From positions 1-7,765 of the forward strand of contig JBKECM010000195.1 in assembly GCA_047974615.1 (NCBI GenBank): 7,765 nt of DNA, given 5' to 3'. This document shows, one piece after another, positions 4,492-7,765 of the stretch. Numbering within the stretch: position 1 is the stretch's first letter; every line of letters begins with the position of its first letter. Under the pieces are notes generated by a model that worked only from the letters and a program-made list of their open reading frames with translations, had not been told where the DNA came from and did no database searches. The DNA comes from JBKEBX01 sp047974615 (GTDB taxonomy: Bacteria; Bacillota; Clostridia; Lachnospirales; CAMZNU01). Both the position numbers and the translations under genes were made by a program.

Positions 4492-6642
4492 TTATATACT
4501 TATAGTAAATAGATTACGTGGGTAAAATTCTGGTCTATATAAAGGACAGTTTGTATCTTCTAAAATCTCTAAATATTTTTCTTCATATACAAAAAAACCT
4601 TTATCTTTTGTTAAACGCAACTTGTTTTTATAAAAGTTAACAAGGTGGTCGTTGCCGAGTTTATCATATATCTTAATAAGGAAATAGTAGCCTTCTATAT
4701 CTATATTATTTTTATTTAAAAGGTTGGTTCTAGCTACTTCAAGGTCAAAATCTTCAAATTGATTTAAGGCGAAGTAACAATAGTAGGTTATTATACCTAT
4801 GTTGTTATTAAAATTTTCTTTTACATATTTGTTTGGTGCAATAAGTTTGTAGTTATTTATAGATTTTAAAACTATTTTTGCGTTTATTATATCTGCATTT
4901 TTACTATATTCATAATAATTGTAGGTTAAAAGGGCAGCTACACCACAGTTGCAATATTTTGATGAAGTATATGCAGCTGTTTGTAAAGTTTCTCTTGCTT
5001 TTTCAAATTCACCTAAATAGTAGTTATATATTCCCATCATAACAGTTATACAATTATAATCATGCATTAAAGCATCTACTCCAAGGTCACTTACAAAAGC
5101 ATCTATTATATCAAAAACTTTGCCAACAAGAGTAAGGTCTGCTGGTATATTTTTTTGAGGGTATAAAAAACTTCCTACTGCATTAAAATATATTCCAGAA
5201 AATTCAATTTTATTTTTTTCTAAAAGATATATAAAGATATCTTTGTTTACAGAAGCATTTGTATTAAAAATAGAAGTAAAAGCATCTCTAGGTGAAAAAG
5301 CAGTAAAGGTTTTATCATCAAGAGTTTCATATATGTTTACAAATTCTTCTTTGTTACCTACGTTATAGTTATATGCTAGTAATAAAATATTTGCATAAAT
5401 TTTACTTTTAGTGGAGGTGCATACATTTTTTATAGCTGTTCCATAGTAGAAAAGTAAAACATTATCTTCAACATCATTTGAATATTGCTCCATACTAGAA
5501 TGTAAGCTGTAAATTAGGTTATCTGAGTCTATAGCTTTTAATATGTATTCAAATTCTTCAAAATTATTATCTTTTCCTAAGTAGTATGTTATGTGAAATA
5601 AATAATATGCTTTTTCATTTGAGGTTTTATAAAAATCTATAAATAAGTCGTAAAATTTAGTTGCTATAGTTGAATTATAAGTTTTTAACATAATTGTAGT
5701 TATATATAAGTCATACATATTATACTCGTTTTTATATAAAAGTTCCAATATTTTGTCAAAGTTCATATCCACAAACAGTGCATATAGGGCAACTGTTTTT
5801 GAATAGTTTTTAAGTTTTCTACCATTAAAAACATCTATTAGTTCTTTTGTGTGAGGGGTAAAGGTATATTTATTCAGATATTTTTTAAAAATATCTATAT
5901 TTAAAATGATAAAATAGTTTAAATCTAATAAAGGTTTAAAATCTGCCTCTAAAATGTCTATTCCTAAAATATCTTTAGCTTGTATATATTTACTTGTAAA
6001 GCTCGAAAAATTTATATCTATTTGCTCAAAAAAAGGAGATAGTTTTTTATAATAGTCTACTATGAAGTCATAATTTTTATTTGCAAAAGCAAAGGAAGTT
6101 ATATCCATTAAAATATTACTATCTACTTGAAACTTTTCATTAGCCATAAGGGCAAAGTTATATAAACGGCTGTCCTTATTTATTATTAAAGCTTTAAAAC
6201 AGAAAAATTGTACTCCATATATCAAGCTTGTAAATTCATCAGTGTTATCTAAAATAAAATTTGTATATTCAAGTTGTTTTTCATAGCTTGTTTCTTCAAT
6301 AATTAAAAACTCATATAAATATAAAAATTCTTTTGAATCTTTTGTTTTATCATAAAAATAGTTACACAAAAGCTCTAAGGTTTCTTTATGACCCACTTGA
6401 TAAGCTGAAAAATTAATAATTCTTAAATTTATATCATAATAATCTTTAAGGTAATCGGATAAGTTAAATCCTCTTAAAAACTGTCGCCCTTCTTCAATGT
6501 TGTTTTCTTTTTTACTACATAAAACTATAAAGGGTAAACTCAAAAAAGCATCATCAAATTCTTCTAGTTTTTCAAAAAGTTCATCAAGATTATTTTCGTT
6601 ATATAAAGCCGTAAGTAAAGATACTTTTTCATTAAAATTCAT
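4492..6642 (-). CDS. Hypothetical 716-residue helical, TPR-like repeat protein
   Basis: I do not recognise a named family. From the ATG at 6642 (GGAGG at 6648-6652) the protein is 716 residues, rich in Asn, Tyr, Phe, Leu, Ile, Asp and Glu, and reads as a nearly continuous run of amphipathic helices. No signal peptide, no transmembrane segment and no catalytic motif are visible, so it is probably cytosolic. The best TPR-like pair is around residues 537-580 (MGIYNYYLGEFEKARETLQT, then the next helix AALLTYNYYEY), and degenerate helical pairs recur throughout, for example near residues 1-45 and 410-445. It begins 29 bp after tcdA and is probably co-transcribed with it. Base composition matches its neighbours. 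A scaffold or protein-protein interaction role is inferred from the helical repeats only; any link with TcdA function is unproven. Confidence 0.75.
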   Translation of the reverse strand: MNFNEKVSLLTALYNENNLDELFEKLEEFDDAFLSLPFIVLCSKKENNIEEGRQFLRGFNLSDYLKDYYDINLRIINFSAYQVGHKETLELLCNYFYDKTKDSKEFLYLYEFLIIEETSYEKQLEYTNFILDNTDEFTSLIYGVQFFCFKALIINKDSRLYNFALMANEKFQVDSNILMDITSFAFANKNYDFIVDYYKKLSPFFEQIDINFSSFTSKYIQAKDILGIDILEADFKPLLDLNYFIILNIDIFKKYLNKYTFTPHTKELIDVFNGRKLKNYSKTVALYALFVDMNFDKILELLYKNEYNMYDLYITTIMLKTYNSTIATKFYDLFIDFYKTSNEKAYYLFHITYYLGKDNNFEEFEYILKAIDSDNLIYSLHSSMEQYSNDVEDNVLLFYYGTAIKNVCTSTKSKIYANILLLAYNYNVGNKEEFVNIYETLDDKTFTAFSPRDAFTSIFNTNASVNKDIFIYLLEKNKIEFSGIYFNAVGSFLYPQKNIPADLTLVGKVFDIIDAFVSDLGVDALMHDYNCITVMMGIYNYYLGEFEKARETLQTAAYTSSKYCNCGVAALLTYNYYEYSKNADIINAKIVLKSINNYKLIAPNKYVKENFNNNIGIITYYCYFALNQFEDFDLEVARTNLLNKNNIDIEGYYFLIKIYDKLGNDHLVNFYKNKLRLTKDKGFFVYEEKYLEILEDTNCPLYRPEFYPRNLFTISI

Positions 6643-6647
6643 AAAGA

Positions 6648-6652
6648 CCTCC
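6648..6652 (-). promoter_or_regulatory. Ribosome binding site that sets the start of the 716-residue protein
   Basis: GGAGG on the - strand lies 5 nt before the ATG at 6642. As for the lipoprotein gene, a longer in-frame start (6654, adding MEVF) overlaps the site and is rejected. Confidence 0.8.
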
Positions 6653-6671
6653 ATTAGCTATAAATGATATA

Positions 6672-7424
6672 CTATTTTATAATTTTTTGAATAACGTGGC
6701 CTGCTAGTATCATACCTGCAACGGGTGGGACATAAGACATAGACCCCGGTATTTGACGGCGTATAGTACACTTTTTACTACCACCTATACATACACAACC
6801 ATTTTGGCAATTAACTATATTTTCTGTAAGAGGTTTTGTCGGTAGTTCTTCGCTATATAGTACTTCAAGCTTGTAAATATGTCGCTTTTTTAATTCAGAA
6901 CGCATAACTTTTGCAAGTGGACAAACTTTTGTCTTTTTTATATCTGTAATCTTAAACTGAGTAGGATCAAACTTGTTACCTGTACCAAGACAAGATATTA
7001 AAGGTACTTTTTTATCTGTGCAATATTGGGCTAGTTCAAGTTTGCTTGTTACAGTATCTATCGCATCTATAACATATGTTGTAGATGTACCTATAATATC
7101 ATCAATATTATCCCTATCAATAAAAGTGTTATATGTTATAACTTCGCATTGTGGATTTATTTCAAGTAGACGTTCTTTCATAGCATCAACTTTATTTTGT
7201 CCTAAGGTTTTCGTTGTTGCATGTACTTGTCTATTTATATTCGTAAGGCATACAGTATCGTCATCAACAAGAATGATTTTCCCAATACCACCTCGTACTA
7301 AACTTTCGGCACAATAACTACCTACCCCACCTATACCAAGTACGTGGACACAACTGTTTTTTAGTTTTTCTAAACCTTCTTCACCTGTTAAAAGTTCCGT
7401 TCTTGAAAATTTATGTTGTTTCAT
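6672..7424 (-). CDS. tcdA: tRNA threonylcarbamoyladenosine dehydratase TcdA (CsdL/YgdL family)
   Basis: The 250-residue protein is a ThiF/MoeB/UBA-type adenylating enzyme. Known role: ATP-dependent cyclisation of t6A at position 37 of ANN-decoding tRNAs to ct6A. The sequence shows FSRTELLTGEEGLEKL at the start, the nucleotide-binding GIGGVGSYCAE (30-40) with acidic ILVDDD (51-56), TNINRQ (61-66), VIDAIDTVTSK (118-128) and LISCLGTGNKFDPT (142-155). It also has the TcdA-typical CPLAKVMRSELKKR (168-181) and the C-terminal RQIPGSMSYVPPVAGMILAG (223-242). A Cys cluster, NCQNGCVC (205-212) with another Cys at 219, precedes that C-terminal motif. The start at 7424 is supported by AAAGGAA 9 nt upstream. 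It is the first gene of a probable two-gene operon and has a good promoter upstream. ThiF-like enzymes of sulfur or MccB type are less likely given the TcdA-specific motifs. Confidence 0.93.
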   Translation of the reverse strand: MKQHKFSRTELLTGEEGLEKLKNSCVHVLGIGGVGSYCAESLVRGGIGKIILVDDDTVCLTNINRQVHATTKTLGQNKVDAMKERLLEINPQCEVITYNTFIDRDNIDDIIGTSTTYVIDAIDTVTSKLELAQYCTDKKVPLISCLGTGNKFDPTQFKITDIKKTKVCPLAKVMRSELKKRHIYKLEVLYSEELPTKPLTENIVNCQNGCVCIGGSKKCTIRRQIPGSMSYVPPVAGMILAGHVIQKIIK

Positions 7425-7463
7425 TTTTTACCGTTCCTTTAAAAAATTTATAATTATACATTT

Positions 7464-7492
7464 ATTTTAATATATTTTTATAGTTATTTCAA
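7464..7492 (-). promoter_or_regulatory. Sigma-A-type promoter for tcdA and the downstream gene
   Basis: On the - strand, TTGAAA (7492-7487) and TAAAAT (7469-7464) are separated by exactly 17 bp. Transcription would start near 7457, leaving a leader of about 33 nt before the ATG at 7424. Confidence 0.6.
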
Positions 7493-7546
7493 TGTTTTTT
7501 TAAAATTGATAAAGTCTTTATATAATTGAATATTTTATATTTTTTG

Positions 7547-7576
7547 TTGTTTACCTAAAACTTAAAATGTGATAAA
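7547..7576 (+). promoter_or_regulatory. Candidate sigma-A promoter for larC
   Basis: TTGTTT (7547-7552) and GATAAA (7571-7576) have an 18-bp spacer, with an extended -10 TG at 7568-7569. The predicted leader is about 30 nt. It is back to back with the tcdA promoter. The match is moderate in a very AT-rich region. Confidence 0.42.
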
Positions 7577-7613
7577 ATAATAATAATTATTATAAATTTT
7601 TAAGGAGAACGTT

Positions 7614-7765
7614 ATGGAAAAAAAGATATTGTATTTTGATGTACTATCTGGCATAAGTGGTGATATGACAATAGGTGCTTTAATAGATTTAAAAGAAGGT
7701 ATTGACTTAGATTTTTTAACTAAAGAGCTTAAAAAACTAAAACTTACTGGGTACAAATTATCTGC
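7614..7765 (+). CDS. larC: Nickel-pincer cofactor biosynthesis protein LarC, N-terminal part (3' end outside window)
   Basis: An ATG at 7614 with AAGGAG at 7602-7607 (6-nt spacing) opens a frame that runs off the window after 50 codons. The start MEKKILYFDVLSGISGDMTIGALIDL is the diagnostic N-terminus of the LarC (DUF111) family, where YFD...SGISGDM..GAL is conserved, followed by a helix and GYKLS. Known role: LarC is the CTP-dependent nickel insertase that completes the nickel-pincer nucleotide of lactate racemase LarA and related enzymes, after LarB and LarE act. Which lar genes follow cannot be seen here. It is divergent from tcdA, with 189 bp between their start codons. The family call is strong for so short a fragment because the motif is distinctive. 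Confidence 0.88.
   Translation, partial: MEKKILYFDVLSGISGDMTIGALIDLKEGIDLDFLTKELKKLKLTGYKLS

Noticed and set aside
6973..7317. Open frame on the + strand opposite tcdA
   Set aside because: It is a shadow of a clearly coding gene, with no start signals and no recognisable protein features.

Overview
The window is a low-GC stretch with short intergenic gaps, strong GGAGG-type Shine-Dalgarno sites and ATG starts. Its gene content (smc-ftsY, a GerS/YdcC-type spore lipoprotein, a NdoA/MazF-type RNase, clostridial-style TcdA and LarC) points to the chromosome of an anaerobic, probably spore-forming Clostridia member. I cannot name a genus from this sequence alone.

Layout. Bases 1-1059 hold the 3' end of smc (chromosome condensation ATPase), followed on the same strand by ftsY (1148-2668), the SRP receptor GTPase; this pairing is classic for Firmicutes. 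A gene-free stretch of about 680 bases follows (2669-3348). It contains, in order, a short sequence block (A), a strong stem-loop terminator, a 190-bp MITE-like element with long imperfect terminal inverted repeats, and a second block (B) related to A that looks like a structured RNA or leader. Next come a LolA-fold/GerS-like lipoprotein gene (3349-3972) and a MazF/NdoA endoribonuclease gene (4068-4415), both on the + strand. In Bacillus and many clostridia these two genes bracket alanine racemase (alr) and the antitoxin gene ndoAI; here both are absent, so the toxin has no antitoxin beside it.

A perfect 12-bp stem hairpin (4436-4466), built from the same terminal sequence as the MITE-like element, separates mazF from a convergent - strand pair: tcdA (7424-6672) and, 29 bp downstream of it, a 716-residue all-helical, TPR-like protein of unknown function (6642-4492). 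A divergent intergenic region with recognisable promoters on both strands leads to the 5' end of larC (7614 to window end), a nickel-pincer cofactor biosynthesis gene.

Most genes are housekeeping. The less ordinary parts are the orphan mazF, the two elements sharing GGCAACGTTGC termini, the paired RNA-like blocks A and B with one compensatory base-pair change, and the unrecognised 716-residue protein.
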